Shown here: positions 19,211 to 27,983 of the stretch, in pieces | Layout of the letters: every line of letters begins with the position of its first letter | How positions within the stretch are numbered: the stretch's first letter is position 1 | Assembly: GCF_003990445.1 (NCBI RefSeq) | Contig: NZ_REEZ01000017.1 | Coordinates: 35,928-99,927, forward strand | Source of the DNA: Pararhodobacter zhoushanensis | GTDB taxonomy: Bacteria > Pseudomonadota > Alphaproteobacteria > Rhodobacterales > Rhodobacteraceae | DNA: 64,000 nt | Direction of reading: 5' to 3' | Notes under the pieces: generated by a model | Seen by the model: the letters and a program-made list of their open reading frames with translations, nothing else | Told to the model about the DNA's origin: nothing | Database searches by the model: none | Position numbers and translations under genes: made by a program

Positions 19211-20056
19211 ATGGGCGGCACCGGGCGCAAATACGCTTCGCTGGCGGTGACGGGGGCGCTGGTTCTGGCGCTGTCGGCATGCTCCAATAACGTCGGCGCG
19301 GATGAGCCGCTGGACGCCTTCACCGCAGAAGAGATCTTTGCCCGCGGTGAATACGTGTTGGAAAACAGCGCACGCACGGATGCGTCGCTGCGCTATTTCC
19401 GCGAGGTCGAGCGCCTTTACCCGTATACCGACTGGGCGCGCCGTTCGATCGTGATGCAGGCCTATGCGCTGCACCGTGACCAGCAATATGAAGAAGCGCG
19501 CGCCACCGCGCAGCGTTTCCTTGATCAGTACCCCGGCGATCCCGATGCGGCCTGGGCTGCCTATATCGTCGCGCTGACCTATTACGATCAGATTGAAGAC
19601 GTGGGCCGCGATCAGGGCCTGACCTTTCAGGCGCTGACGCAGTTGCGCTACGTGATCGAGCAATACCCGAACACCGAATATGCCCGCTCGGCGGTGCTGA
19701 AATTCGATCTGGCCTTTGACCGTCTGGCCGCCAAAGAGATGGAGATCGGGCGCTATTATCTGGCGCGCGGCAACTATCAGTCGGCGATCAACCGTTTCCG
19801 CGTGGTGGTCGAGGATTACCAGACCACCAGCCAGACCCCCGAAGCCCTGCACCGTCTGGTCGAGGCGTATCTCGCGCTGGGTCTGCGCGGTGAAGCGCAA
19901 ACGGCGGGGGCCATTCTGGGCCACAACTTCCGTTCGAACCCGTTCTACGAGGACAGCTTCCGTCTGCTGTCGAGCGCAGGTCTGACCGATGAAGCCTCGG
20001 GCGAGAGCTGGCTGAGCGAGATCTATCGCCGGACAGTGCGCGGCGAGTGGATCTGA
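19211..20056 (+). CDS. bamD: Outer membrane assembly lipoprotein BamD
   Basis: Lipoprotein of the BAM complex that inserts beta-barrel proteins into the outer membrane. A signal peptide ends in the lipobox LSAC, then TPR-type repeats follow (for example ASLRYFREVERLYPYTDWARRS and QSAINRFRVVVEDYQTT). About 281 residues. I choose the ATG at 19211 because GAGGGACGG lies just upstream; ATG 19199 is an alternative. The gene lies between lpxC and recN, a common alphaproteobacterial arrangement. Confidence 0.93.
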   Translation: MGGTGRKYASLAVTGALVLALSACSNNVGADEPLDAFTAEEIFARGEYVLENSARTDASLRYFREVERLYPYTDWARRSIVMQAYALHRDQQYEEARATAQRFLDQYPGDPDAAWAAYIVALTYYDQIEDVGRDQGLTFQALTQLRYVIEQYPNTEYARSAVLKFDLAFDRLAAKEMEIGRYYLARGNYQSAINRFRVVVEDYQTTSQTPEALHRLVEAYLALGLRGEAQTAGAILGHNFRSNPFYEDSFRLLSSAGLTDEASGESWLSEIYRRTVRGEWI

Positions 20057-20074
20057 TCCGATAGGATAGCCTCC

Positions 20075-21724
20075 ATGCTGCGTAGCCTCGCGATCCGCGA
20101 CATGCTGCTGATCGAGCGGCTGGACCTGGAGTTTCATCCGGGGCTCAATGTGCTGACCGGCGAGACCGGGGCGGGCAAGTCGATCCTGCTCGACAGTCTG
20201 GGCTTTGTGCTGGGCTGGCGGGGCAGGGCGGAACTGGTCCGTCAAGGGGCTGCGCAGGGCGAGGTCGAGGCGGTTTTCGAACTGGCCGAGGATCATCCCG
20301 GACGCGCGGTGTTGGCCGAGGCCGGTATTCCCTTTGAAGACGACCTGATCCTGCGCCGTGTGAACACCGCCGAGGGGCGCAAGACGGCGTGGATCAATGA
20401 CCGCCGCGCCTCGGGCGAGGTGTTGCGGCTGCTGTCGGAAACGCTGGTCGAATTGCATGGCCAGCACGACGACCGCGGGCTGCTGAACCCGCGCGGCCAC
20501 CGCCAGTTGCTCGATGCTTATGCCGGGGCCGAGACCCTGCTGGCCGAGGTGCGTGGCCACTGGCGCGCGCTGGCCGAGGCGCGGCGCGCCCGTGAGGGCG
20601 CGGCGGCGCGGCTTGACACGCTGCGCGCCGAGGAAGACTTTCTGCGTCACGCGGTCAAGGAACTGGACCAGCTGGACCCGCAACCGGGTGAAGAGGCCGT
20701 CCTCGACAGTCGCCGCCGCCTGATGCAGGCCGCCGTGCGCCTGACCGGCGACATCCACCGGGCCCGCGCCGCCTTGGGCGAGGATGGGGTCGAGCGCCTG
20801 ACACTTGACGCGCTGCGCTGGCTTGAGGACGCGGCGGACGGCGTCGAGGGGCGGCTGGACGCGGCGATCGAGGCGCTGGGTCGCGCGATGGGCGAACTGG
20901 CCGAGGCGACGGCGGGGGTCGAGGCCTGTCTGGGCGCGCTGGACACGGATCCGGGTGAGTTGGAGCGGGTCGAAGAGCGGCTCTTCGCCCTGCGTGCGCT
21001 GGCCCGTAAGCACGGTGTGCAGGCCGATGATCTGGGCACCCATGCCGACGGTCTGCGCGAGCGGCTGGAAGCGCTGGATGCGGGCGACAATGGCGTGGCC
21101 AAGCTGGCACAGGCCGAGGCCGCAGCACGGGCGCGCTACGATGCAGCCTGCGATGCGCTGACCGCGCTGCGGCGTGGGGCGGCCAAGGCGCTGGATGAGG
21201 CGATGGCGGCTGAACTGGCACCGCTGAAGATGGAGCGCGCGGTGTTCCAGACCGTGCTGACCCCGGCGGATCCGGGGCCCGAGGGTGCCGATGCGGTCAG
21301 CTTCGAGGTTGCCACCAACCCTGGTGCACCGGCGGGGGCGCTGAACAAGATCGCCTCGGGCGGTGAGTTGTCGCGGTTCCTGCTGGCGCTGAAGGTCTGC
21401 CTGAGCCGGGGTGTCACCGGCGTGACGATGATCTTCGACGAGATCGACCGGGGTGTGGGCGGGGCGACAGCCGATGCCGTCGGTCGGCGTCTGCGGGCGC
21501 TGGCCGAGGGGGCGCAGGTGCTGGTCGTGACTCACTCGCCGCAGGTCGCGGCGCTGGGTGCGCACCATTGGCGCGTTGAAAAGCGCGTGAAGGATGGCCA
21601 GACCCTCAGCGATGTGATGCCGCTTTCCGCCGATCAACGCGTGGATGAGATTGCCCGCATGCTCTCGGGTGATACCATCACCGACGCAGCGCGCGGCGCG
21701 GCGCGGGCGCTTATCGGCGCCTGA
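20075..21724 (+). CDS. recN: DNA repair protein RecN
   Basis: SMC-like ATPase acting in double-strand break repair. The N-terminal Walker A is TGETGAGKSILLDSLGF, with the family segment HGQHDDRGLLNP and a central helical arm. The C-terminal ABC signature LNKIASGGELSRFLLALK and Walker B MIFDEIDRGVGG are followed by VTHSPQVAALG. 549 residues. It starts 18 bp after bamD and is probably cotranscribed with it. Confidence 0.96.
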   Translation: MLRSLAIRDMLLIERLDLEFHPGLNVLTGETGAGKSILLDSLGFVLGWRGRAELVRQGAAQGEVEAVFELAEDHPGRAVLAEAGIPFEDDLILRRVNTAEGRKTAWINDRRASGEVLRLLSETLVELHGQHDDRGLLNPRGHRQLLDAYAGAETLLAEVRGHWRALAEARRAREGAAARLDTLRAEEDFLRHAVKELDQLDPQPGEEAVLDSRRRLMQAAVRLTGDIHRARAALGEDGVERLTLDALRWLEDAADGVEGRLDAAIEALGRAMGELAEATAGVEACLGALDTDPGELERVEERLFALRALARKHGVQADDLGTHADGLRERLEALDAGDNGVAKLAQAEAAARARYDAACDALTALRRGAAKALDEAMAAELAPLKMERAVFQTVLTPADPGPEGADAVSFEVATNPGAPAGALNKIASGGELSRFLLALKVCLSRGVTGVTMIFDEIDRGVGGATADAVGRRLRALAEGAQVLVVTHSPQVAALGAHHWRVEKRVKDGQTLSDVMPLSADQRVDEIARMLSGDTITDAARGAARALIGA

Positions 21725-21798
21725 GCCGGCGGCGGCAGGGATCGGGGAACTGGTGCCTGTTTCGCGCGTTAGGTCAAAAACGCTGGAGAGCAGGGACA

Positions 21799-22161
21799 AT
21801 GAACAAGATCATCACGACAGGCGCGGTATTGGCCGGGTTGACGCTGGCGGGTTGCGGGGAAATGCCCGACATGCGGGGGCGGATGCCTCATCTGGGCGGC
21901 GGCGGGATGTCCGAGCCGATCAGCGCAGGGCCGACGACGATGGCCCCCGCGTCAAGCAACGCCGAGCAGGCCTGCATGGCGGCGGGCAGCAACGCGGGCT
22001 TCAACGTGCAGGGGGTCGTGGGGACGCATGAGGTGACAGGGGCCGATGGCATGGCCGTGTCGCGCGATGTGATGCTGGATGTCGACCGCAGCGGGCAGAG
22101 CCTGCAGGTGCGCTGCAGCTATGCCTATGACACGGCCTCGGCGCGGATCATGACGCTGTAA
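21799..22161 (+). CDS. Small hypothetical lipoprotein
   Basis: 120 residues with a lipoprotein signal peptide: Lys near the N-terminus, a hydrophobic stretch and the lipobox LAGC at about residues 16-19. After a Gly/Met/Pro-rich linker comes a compact domain with two Cys (EQACMAAG and QVRCSYAYD) that could form a disulfide, and a VSRDVMLDVDRSG segment. I do not recognise a functional family. It sits alone, 74 bp after recN and convergent with purS. Confidence 0.8.
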   Translation: MNKIITTGAVLAGLTLAGCGEMPDMRGRMPHLGGGGMSEPISAGPTTMAPASSNAEQACMAAGSNAGFNVQGVVGTHEVTGADGMAVSRDVMLDVDRSGQSLQVRCSYAYDTASARIMTL

Positions 22162-22205
22162 GCAGGCGGCGCGCTTCGGGGGCATCGAGCCCCCTCATCG
22201 CGCGC

Positions 22206-22268
22206 GGGGGGCGCTGCCCCCCACCGGGCCGTTCCGGCCCGCCCCCCGGGATACTTACGGAGCAAAGA
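22206..22268. repeat. GC-rich intergenic repeat unit, copy A
   Basis: GGGGGGCGCTGCCCCCC, an inner GGGCCG-TTCC-GGCCC hairpin, then CCCCCCGGGATACTTACGGAGCAAAGAG. The second half is found again, inverted, at 22296-22326. Similar CCCCGGGATATTT..GCAAAG units are familiar between genes in Rhodobacterales genomes (recollection, not searched). Confidence 0.55.
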
Positions 22269-22295
22269 GGGGCGTTAACGAAGGGTTAACCGCGC

Positions 22296-22326
22296 TTTCT
22301 TTGCTCTTCAAATATCCTCAGGGGGT
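22296..22326. repeat. Intergenic repeat unit, copy B (inverted)
   Basis: TTTCTTTGCTCTTCAAATATCCTCAGGGGG is close to the reverse complement of the end of copy A (CTTTGCTCCGTAAGTATCCCGGGGG). The pair fills the gap between convergent recN-side and purS-side genes. Confidence 0.5.
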
Positions 22327-22345
22327 GAATTCGCTGAAAGCGAAG

Positions 22346-22368
22346 AGGGGGGCTGAAAGCCCCCCTTT
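22346..22368. terminator. Possible bidirectional terminator
   Basis: AGGGGGGC-TGAAA-GCCCCCCT hairpin followed by TTTG on the plus strand, between the convergent lipoprotein gene and purS. The T runs are short on both sides. Confidence 0.5.
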
Positions 22369-22394
22369 GTCCGATCCGTGATCCCGCGCTGCGC

Positions 22395-22634
22395 TTAGAG
22401 CAGTTCGATCTCGTAGCGTTCGATCACCGTGTTGGCGAGCAGCTTGTCGCACATCGCCTTGACCGCCGCTTCTGCAGCCTCGCGGTCAGTCTCGGTCAGA
22501 TCCAGTTCGATCATCTTGCCCTGACGGACGCCCTCGACCCCGGCGAAGCCCAGAGCGCCCAGAGCGTGGCGGATGGCTTCGCCCTGGGGGTCCAGAACGC
22601 CGGTTTTCAGCATCACATGCACGCGCGCCTTCAT
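22395..22634 (-). CDS. purS: Phosphoribosylformylglycinamidine synthase subunit PurS
   Basis: Small subunit of the three-part FGAM synthase (PurS-PurQ-PurL) of purine synthesis, thought to help dock PurQ with PurL. 79 residues with the family pattern: KARVHVMLKTGVLDPQGEAI, a central GFAGVEGVRQGKMIEL and a C-terminal ANTVIERYEIELL. GAGGGACGAT precedes the ATG. It starts 11 bp after purC, which is upstream on the same strand, and purQ/purL would be expected further along in many relatives but are not here. Confidence 0.92.
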   Translation of the reverse strand: MKARVHVMLKTGVLDPQGEAIRHALGALGFAGVEGVRQGKMIELDLTETDREAAEAAVKAMCDKLLANTVIERYEIELL

Positions 22635-22645
22635 AGGATCGTCCC

Positions 22646-23407
22646 TCAGTTCATCAGTTTCGGCTTGGTGATCGGCGTGGCGTTGGTTGGCATCACGCCC
22701 AGACGCCGCGCCACTTCGGTATAGGCTTCCGACAAGTTGCCCAGATCGCGGCGGAACACGTCCTTGTCCAGCTTTTCGCCGGTCTTGACGTCCCACAGCC
22801 GGCAGCTGTCGGGGCTGATCTCGTCGGCGATCACCAGACGCTGGAAGTCGCCTTCATAGATCCGGCCGATTTCGATCTTGAAGTCGATCAGCTTGATGCC
22901 GACGCCCATCATCACGCCCGACAGGAAGTCGTTCACGCGCAGCGCAAGCGCGATGATGTCGTCGAGATCCTGATGCGTGGCCCAGCCAAAGGCGAGGATA
23001 TGTTCCTCGCTGACCATCGGGTCATGCAGCTCGTCATTCTTGTAGTAGTATTCCACGATCGGGCGGGGCAGCGGCGTGCCCTCGTCAATGCCCAGCCGTT
23101 TCGAGATCGAGCCAGCGGCGACGTTGCGCACGACAACCTCGAGCGGGATGATCTCGACCGCGCGGATCAGTTGTTCGCGCATGTTCACCCGGCGGATGAA
23201 ATGCGTCGGCACGCCGATCTCGTTCAGGCCGGTCATGAAATATTCGGACAGCCGGTTGTTCAGAACGCCCTTGCCCTCGATCTGCGCCTTTTTGGCGCCG
23301 TCGCCGGCACTGGTGTCGTCTTTGAAATACTGGATATAGGTTCCGGGTTCCGGGCCTTCGTAAAGGATTTTGGCCTTGCCCTCGTAAACCTTGGTGCGTC
23401 TCGCCAT
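22646..23407 (-). CDS. purC: Phosphoribosylaminoimidazole-succinocarboxamide synthase
   Basis: SAICAR synthetase of purine synthesis, joining aspartate to CAIR with ATP. Motifs: [44 protein letters not shown], and the catalytic-domain end [10 protein letters not shown]...[11 protein letters not shown]. 253 residues, normal for the short bacterial form. It is the promoter-proximal gene of a purC-purS unit and is divergent from the ATPase inhibitor gene. Confidence 0.96.
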   Translation of the reverse strand: MARRTKVYEGKAKILYEGPEPGTYIQYFKDDTSAGDGAKKAQIEGKGVLNNRLSEYFMTGLNEIGVPTHFIRRVNMREQLIRAVEIIPLEVVVRNVAAGSISKRLGIDEGTPLPRPIVEYYYKNDELHDPMVSEEHILAFGWATHQDLDDIIALALRVNDFLSGVMMGVGIKLIDFKIEIGRIYEGDFQRLVIADEISPDSCRLWDVKTGEKLDKDVFRRDLGNLSEAYTEVARRLGVMPTNATPITKPKLMN

Positions 23408-23626
23408 GTCAGGTGATTCCCCGAAGGGCCCGCTGCTGGCGCGGGCTGCTGAAGTCAGCGCTGGCTATACGCCAAGCTGTCGCAACCCGCAAGCGCAGCC
23501 CCCGAATGCCTGCGTTGCCCGGCCCTGCGGCACTGTGTGCGTGCAAACAAGGCTTGCAGCGCGCGGCGTCTCCCCCCATATCTGAGGCGGAAACGACCCC
23601 ACGGATTTGCACGAGAGGCCAGCCCC

Positions 23627-23941
23627 ATGTCGACCTTTGACGAACGCGAAAATGCCTTTGAAGCCAAGTATGCCCATGATGCCGAAATGGCGTTCAAGGC
23701 CTCGGCACGCCGCAACAAGGCGATTGGCCAATGGGCCGCTGCGCTGCTGGGCAAGACCGGCGATGCGGTCGACGCCTATGCGATGGAAGTGATCTCTGCC
23801 GACTTCGAAGAAGAAGGCGACGAGGATGTGATCCGCAAGCTGGTCCGCGATCTGGACGGCAAGGCGACCGAAGCCGAGATCCGCACCAAGATGGCCGCCG
23901 TGATGCTCGAGGTCAAAGACAAGATGGTCAAAGAGGGCTGA
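23627..23941 (+). CDS. F1-ATPase inhibitor zeta subunit (DUF1476)
   Basis: A 104-residue protein with the N-terminal FDERENAFEAKYAHD that defines the alphaproteobacterial zeta family (formerly DUF1476). In Paracoccus denitrificans this subunit inserts its N-terminus into F1 and blocks ATP hydrolysis; I infer the same role here. The body is a four-helix domain (KATEAEIRTKMAAVMLEVKDKM at the C-terminus). The ATG at 23627 follows GAGAGG. Its presence supports an alphaproteobacterial origin. Confidence 0.93.
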   Translation: MSTFDERENAFEAKYAHDAEMAFKASARRNKAIGQWAAALLGKTGDAVDAYAMEVISADFEEEGDEDVIRKLVRDLDGKATEAEIRTKMAAVMLEVKDKMVKEG

Positions 23942-24032
23942 ACGCCCCTTTGCTAGCCGCTTTGTTACCGGCTGCATAACCATGATGAGCGGGCTGCATT
24001 TGCGCCGCGCCTCGGGATATGCGAAAAGATCG

Positions 24033-24058
24033 ACGCGCCGCGCTTTGCGGCGCGTTTT
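24033..24058 (+). terminator. Intrinsic terminator after the zeta subunit gene
   Basis: ACGCGCCGC-GCTTT-GCGGCGCGT, a perfect 9-bp stem running into TTTT. Confidence 0.8.
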
Positions 24059-24079
24059 GCATTTACCGAGGTTTCCCCC

Positions 24080-25123
24080 ATGACGAGCCCGTCCGATCCT
24101 CTGAGCCTTCTTCTGGCCGAACGCGGTGTGCTGTTGGCCGATGGGGCCACGGGCACGAACCTGTTCAACATGGGGCTTTCCTCGGGCGATGCGCCCGAGT
24201 TCTGGAACGTCGATCACCCGGACCGGATCACCAAGCTCTACGCCGACGCGGTCGAGGCGGGGTCGGATCTGTTCCTGACCAACACGTTCGGCGGCAACGC
24301 CAGCCGGTTGAAACTGCACGAGGCGCAGGGCCGCGTGCGGGAGTTAAACCGCCTCGGGGCCGAGATTGGCCGCGCGGTGGCCGACAAGGCGGGCCGCAAG
24401 GTGCTGGTTGCCGGCTCGATGGGCCCGACGGGCGAGATTTTCGAGCCGATCGGCGCGCTGACGCATGCCTTGGCGGTCGAGATGTTCCACGAGCAGGCCG
24501 AAGGTCTGAAAGAGGGCGGGGCGGATGTGCTCTGGGTCGAGACGATCTCAGCCCCCGAGGAATACCGCGCCGCTGCCGAGGCCTGCGCGCTGGCGGGCAT
24601 GCCCTGGGCCGGGACGATGAGCTTTGACACGGCGGGGCGGTCGATGATGGGCGTGACCTCGGCCGATTTCGTCAAGCTGGTTGGCAAGCTGAAGCATGCG
24701 CCGGTGGCCTTCGGGGCGAATTGTGGGGTGGGGGCGTCGGATCTGATGCGCACCATTCTGGGCTTCATGGCCCAAGGGCCGGAACTGCCGGTGATTGCCA
24801 AGGGCAACGCGGGGATCCCGAAATACGTCGACGGCGCGATCCAGTATGATGGCACGCCCGCGCTGATGGCCGATTATGCGATGCTGGCCCGTGACGCCGG
24901 GGCGAAGATCATCGGTGGTTGCTGTGGCACCATGCCCGAGCATTTGCGCGCCATGCGCGAGGCACTGGACACCCGTCCGATGGGCGAGCGTCCGACGCTG
25001 GAGCAGATCACCGCGGCGCTGGGGCCGCTGTCGTCGGCCTCGGACGGGACCGAGGCGGGCTGCGGCGATCCCTCGCACAACCACGGGCGCGAGCGTCGCG
25101 GTCGTCGGCGTCCTGCCAGCTGA
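24080..25123 (+). CDS. bmt: Betaine--homocysteine S-methyltransferase
   Basis: Zinc methyltransferase of the homocysteine S-methyltransferase (pfam02574) fold. Features: DGATGTNLF near the N-terminus, the first zinc Cys in FGANCGVGASD, and the Cys pair in IIGGCCGTMPEHLRAM. The overall sequence fits the marine alphaproteobacterial betaine-homocysteine enzyme, which takes a methyl group from glycine betaine (dimethylglycine as product). Specificity for betaine over other donors is inferred from similarity only. 347 residues with an Arg-rich tail. Terminators flank it, so it is probably a single-gene unit. Confidence 0.87.
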   Translation: MTSPSDPLSLLLAERGVLLADGATGTNLFNMGLSSGDAPEFWNVDHPDRITKLYADAVEAGSDLFLTNTFGGNASRLKLHEAQGRVRELNRLGAEIGRAVADKAGRKVLVAGSMGPTGEIFEPIGALTHALAVEMFHEQAEGLKEGGADVLWVETISAPEEYRAAAEACALAGMPWAGTMSFDTAGRSMMGVTSADFVKLVGKLKHAPVAFGANCGVGASDLMRTILGFMAQGPELPVIAKGNAGIPKYVDGAIQYDGTPALMADYAMLARDAGAKIIGGCCGTMPEHLRAMREALDTRPMGERPTLEQITAALGPLSSASDGTEAGCGDPSHNHGRERRGRRRPAS

Positions 25124-25131
25124 GAGTTTTG

Positions 25132-25158
25132 CGCCCGGTCCTCAGGACCGGGCGTTTT
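25132..25158 (+). terminator. Intrinsic terminator after bmt
   Basis: CGCCCGGTCC-TCA-GGACCGGGCG, a 10-bp stem followed by TTTT. Confidence 0.9.
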
Positions 25159-25233
25159 CATTGGCTTGGGGGCGCAACTTGCACCGCCGGACCGGTATGA
25201 TTACATCTTGGTCGACAAGAGAAAAGGTGACCC

Positions 25234-27069
25234 ATGTTCCGACTGCCTGCATTGACCGACCTTCGCCGCTTTGACATCAACGCATCGGGCAAGGGCTTGG
25301 GCAATCTGCCGGAATGGGATCTGAGCGATCTGTATCCGTCTGAGGATTGCGTCGAGATCACCCGCGATTTTGACTGGCTCGACAGTGCCTGCGCCGCCTT
25401 CGCCAGCGCCTATGAGGGCAAGCTGGCGGCGTTGGACGCGAGCGGGCTTCTGGCCTGCATCCGTGACTATGAGGCGATCGACATCACCGCGGGCCGCCTG
25501 ATGAGCTACGCGGGCCTGCGCTATTACCAGATGACCACCGATTCCAGCCGCGCCAAGTTCATGGCCGACGCGCAGGACCGGGTAACGGTGGCGACGACGC
25601 CGCTGGTGTTCTTCTCGCTGGAACTGAACCGGATTGACGACGCGGCGATGGAGTCGATGCTGTCGGCCAATGACGAGCTGAACCGCTATCGCCCGGTGAT
25701 CGAGCGGATGCGCGCCATGCGCCCGCACCAGCTGTCGGACGAGTTGGAGAAATTCCTGCACGACCAGTCGACCGTGGGTGCTGCGGCGTGGAACCGGCTG
25801 TTCGATGAGACGATGGCGAGCCTGTCGTTCGAGGTACCGGGCGAGGAAGATCCGCTGCCGCTGGAATCGACGCTGAACCTGCTGACCGATCCGTCGCGCG
25901 ACCGGCGCGAGGCCGCAGCGCATGCGCTGGCGGCGGTGTTTCAGGCCAACATCCGGCTCTTTGCCCGCGTGCACAACACGCTGGCCAAGGAAAAGGAGAT
26001 CAGCGACCGTTGGCGCAAAATGCCGACGCCGCAACACGGACGGCACCTGTCCAACCATGTCGAGCCCGAGGTCGTGCAGGCCCTGCGCGACGCCGTGGTT
26101 GCCGCCTATCCGCGCCTGTCGCACCGCTATTATGCCTTGAAAGCCAAGTGGCTGGGTCTGGAGGAACTGGAAGTCTGGGACCGCAACGCGCCGCTGCCAA
26201 TGGAGACGACGCGGCTGGTCAGCTGGCCTGAGGCGCAGGAAACCGTGCTTTCGGCCTATGCCGATTTCGACCCGCGCATGGCCGAGCTGGCCAAGCCGTT
26301 CTTCTCGGACGGCTGGATCGACGCGGGCGTGAAAGCGGGCAAAGCGCCGGGGGCTTTTGCGCATCCGACGGTGACCACCGTGCACCCGTATGTGATGCTC
26401 AACTATCTGGGCAAACCGCGCGACGTGATGACGCTGGCGCATGAGCTGGGGCATGGCGTGCACCAGCGGCTGGCAGCCGGGCAGGGCGAATTGCTCTCCT
26501 CGACGCCACTGACGCTGGCCGAGACGGCCTCGGTCTTTGGCGAGATGCTGACCTTCCAGCGCCTGCTGTCCAAGGCGACCACCAAGGCCGAGCGCAAGAC
26601 GCTGCTGGCCGGCAAGGTCGAGGACATGATCAACACGGTCGTGCGGCAGATCGCGTTCTATGATTTCGAGTGCAAGCTGCACGCCGCCCGCCGTGAAGGT
26701 GAGCTGACGCCGGATGACATCAACGTACTGTGGATGTCGGTGCAGGCGGAAAGTCTGGGGCCGGTGTTCACCTTCATGGACGGGTACGAGACCTTCTGGT
26801 CCTACGTCCCGCATTTCGTGCACTCGCCGTTCTACGTCTATGCCTATGCCTTCGGCGACGGCTTGGTGAACGCGCTCTATGCCGCGTACCGCGACGCGCC
26901 CGAAGGGTTCCAGGACAAGTATTTCGCCATGCTCTCGGCGGGTGGCTCGATGCACCACAAGGAGCTGCTGGCGCCCTTTGGTCTGGATGCCTCGGACCCC
27001 GCGTTCTGGGACAAGGGGCTGAACATGATCTCGGGCTTCATCGACGAGCTGGAGGCGATGGAAGAGTAA
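25234..27069 (+). CDS. pepF: Oligoendopeptidase F (M3 family)
   Basis: Cytosolic zinc metallopeptidase that cuts short peptides. The M3 active site HELGHGVHQRL lies near residue 402, with the downstream Glu in LAETASVFGEML. The 611-residue length and the conserved segments SPFYVYAYAFGDGLVNALY and GGSMHHKELLAPFG are those of the PepF/M3B clade. AAAAGGTGACCC precedes the ATG. It is convergent with murQ. Confidence 0.95.
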   Translation: MFRLPALTDLRRFDINASGKGLGNLPEWDLSDLYPSEDCVEITRDFDWLDSACAAFASAYEGKLAALDASGLLACIRDYEAIDITAGRLMSYAGLRYYQMTTDSSRAKFMADAQDRVTVATTPLVFFSLELNRIDDAAMESMLSANDELNRYRPVIERMRAMRPHQLSDELEKFLHDQSTVGAAAWNRLFDETMASLSFEVPGEEDPLPLESTLNLLTDPSRDRREAAAHALAAVFQANIRLFARVHNTLAKEKEISDRWRKMPTPQHGRHLSNHVEPEVVQALRDAVVAAYPRLSHRYYALKAKWLGLEELEVWDRNAPLPMETTRLVSWPEAQETVLSAYADFDPRMAELAKPFFSDGWIDAGVKAGKAPGAFAHPTVTTVHPYVMLNYLGKPRDVMTLAHELGHGVHQRLAAGQGELLSSTPLTLAETASVFGEMLTFQRLLSKATTKAERKTLLAGKVEDMINTVVRQIAFYDFECKLHAARREGELTPDDINVLWMSVQAESLGPVFTFMDGYETFWSYVPHFVHSPFYVYAYAFGDGLVNALYAAYRDAPEGFQDKYFAMLSAGGSMHHKELLAPFGLDASDPAFWDKGLNMISGFIDELEAMEE

Positions 27070-27095
27070 TCTTCCCGGCTTTTGAACGGCTTGCT

Positions 27096-27124
27096 CGGCC
27101 GCGCTCAGTCCTTGAGCGCGGCCG
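27096..27124. terminator. Palindrome at the pepF/murQ convergence
   Basis: CGGCCGCGCTCA-GTCCT-TGAGCGCGGCCG is a perfect 12-bp stem. It overlaps the last codons of murQ and lies 27 bp after pepF. No T run follows on either strand, so it may act as a bidirectional, non-canonical terminator. Confidence 0.5.
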
Positions 27125-27983
27125 AAAGCTTTCCGCCGGTGGCCGTCAGGCGGGCTGTTGCGGCCTCGGCGTCGAGGGTCAGCACCAGCATTGCCACCGC
27201 GGTCTTGATGTCGCCCCCGGCCTTCAGCGCCTTTTCGGCGGCCTCAAGGCTCTCGCCCGTGAGGTCGGCAATCATGGCGACAGCGCGGGCGTGGAGTTTG
27301 ACGTTGGTCGGGCGCATCTCGATCATGCGGCCCCGGTAGACGAAGCCCAGCCGGATCATGATCCCGGTGCTCAGGCAGTTCAGCAGCACCTTTTGCGCGG
27401 TGCCCGCTTTCATGCGGGTCGAGCCTGCGATGATCTCGGCCCCGGTGGCGGCGGTCAGGGCAATGTCGGCCTCGGTTGCGAGCGGCGCTTCGGGGGCATT
27501 GGTGATGCTGAGGGTCAGCGCACCGATGGCCTTGGCGGCAGCGAGGCCCGCGCGGACATAGGGCGTGCGGCCCGAGGCGGCGACGCCGATGACAACATCC
27601 GTAGCGGTGAGGTGCAAGGCTTTGAGTGCCTCCGGGGCCTCGGTGACGCTGTCCTCGGCTCCCTCGACGGCATTCACCACCGCACCGGGACCGCCCGCCA
27701 TCAGGGCGATGGCGCGCTCGGGCGGCCAGTTGAAGGTGGGCGGCAATTCGGCGGCGTCGAGCACCGCCAGACGGCCCGAGGTGCCAGCCCCCAGATAGAT
27801 CAGCCGCCCACCTTTCGCGAGGCGTTCGGCAGCGGCGTCAATGGCTTGCGCGAGGGCTGCCTGCGCGCCGGCAGCGGCGGAAACGGCGGCAAGCTGGGTT
27901 TCCAGCAGAGCGCTGGCGAGGTCGGCGGTCGGCCAGTCCTCGATCCCGGCGAAGCGGGCGGCGGCGTGTTCGGTGCTGCTCAT
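27105..27983 (-). CDS. murQ: N-acetylmuramic acid 6-phosphate etherase
   Basis: Cleaves the lactyl ether of MurNAc-6-phosphate to GlcNAc-6-phosphate and D-lactate in cell-wall recycling. A SIS fold with YLGAGTSGRLAVLDAAELPPTF near the N-terminus, GVAASGRTPYV, and GSTRMKAGTAQKVLLN, all diagnostic for MurQ. 292 residues. Its start overlaps the stop of the upstream sugar kinase gene (ATGA), which could supply phosphorylated amino sugar. Confidence 0.96.
   Translation of the reverse strand: MSSTEHAAARFAGIEDWPTADLASALLETQLAAVSAAAGAQAALAQAIDAAAERLAKGGRLIYLGAGTSGRLAVLDAAELPPTFNWPPERAIALMAGGPGAVVNAVEGAEDSVTEAPEALKALHLTATDVVIGVAASGRTPYVRAGLAAAKAIGALTLSITNAPEAPLATEADIALTAATGAEIIAGSTRMKAGTAQKVLLNCLSTGIMIRLGFVYRGRMIEMRPTNVKLHARAVAMIADLTGESLEAAEKALKAGGDIKTAVAMLVLTLDAEAATARLTATGGKLSAALKD

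Noticed and set aside
19049-21799. 916-codon minus-strand frame opposite bamD and recN
   Set aside because: Antisense shadow; the plus strand shows complete motifs for both proteins.
23942-24079. SAM-responsive riboswitch ahead of the betaine-homocysteine methyltransferase gene
   Set aside because: The only clear structure is the intrinsic terminator of the preceding gene; no conserved riboswitch core was found.
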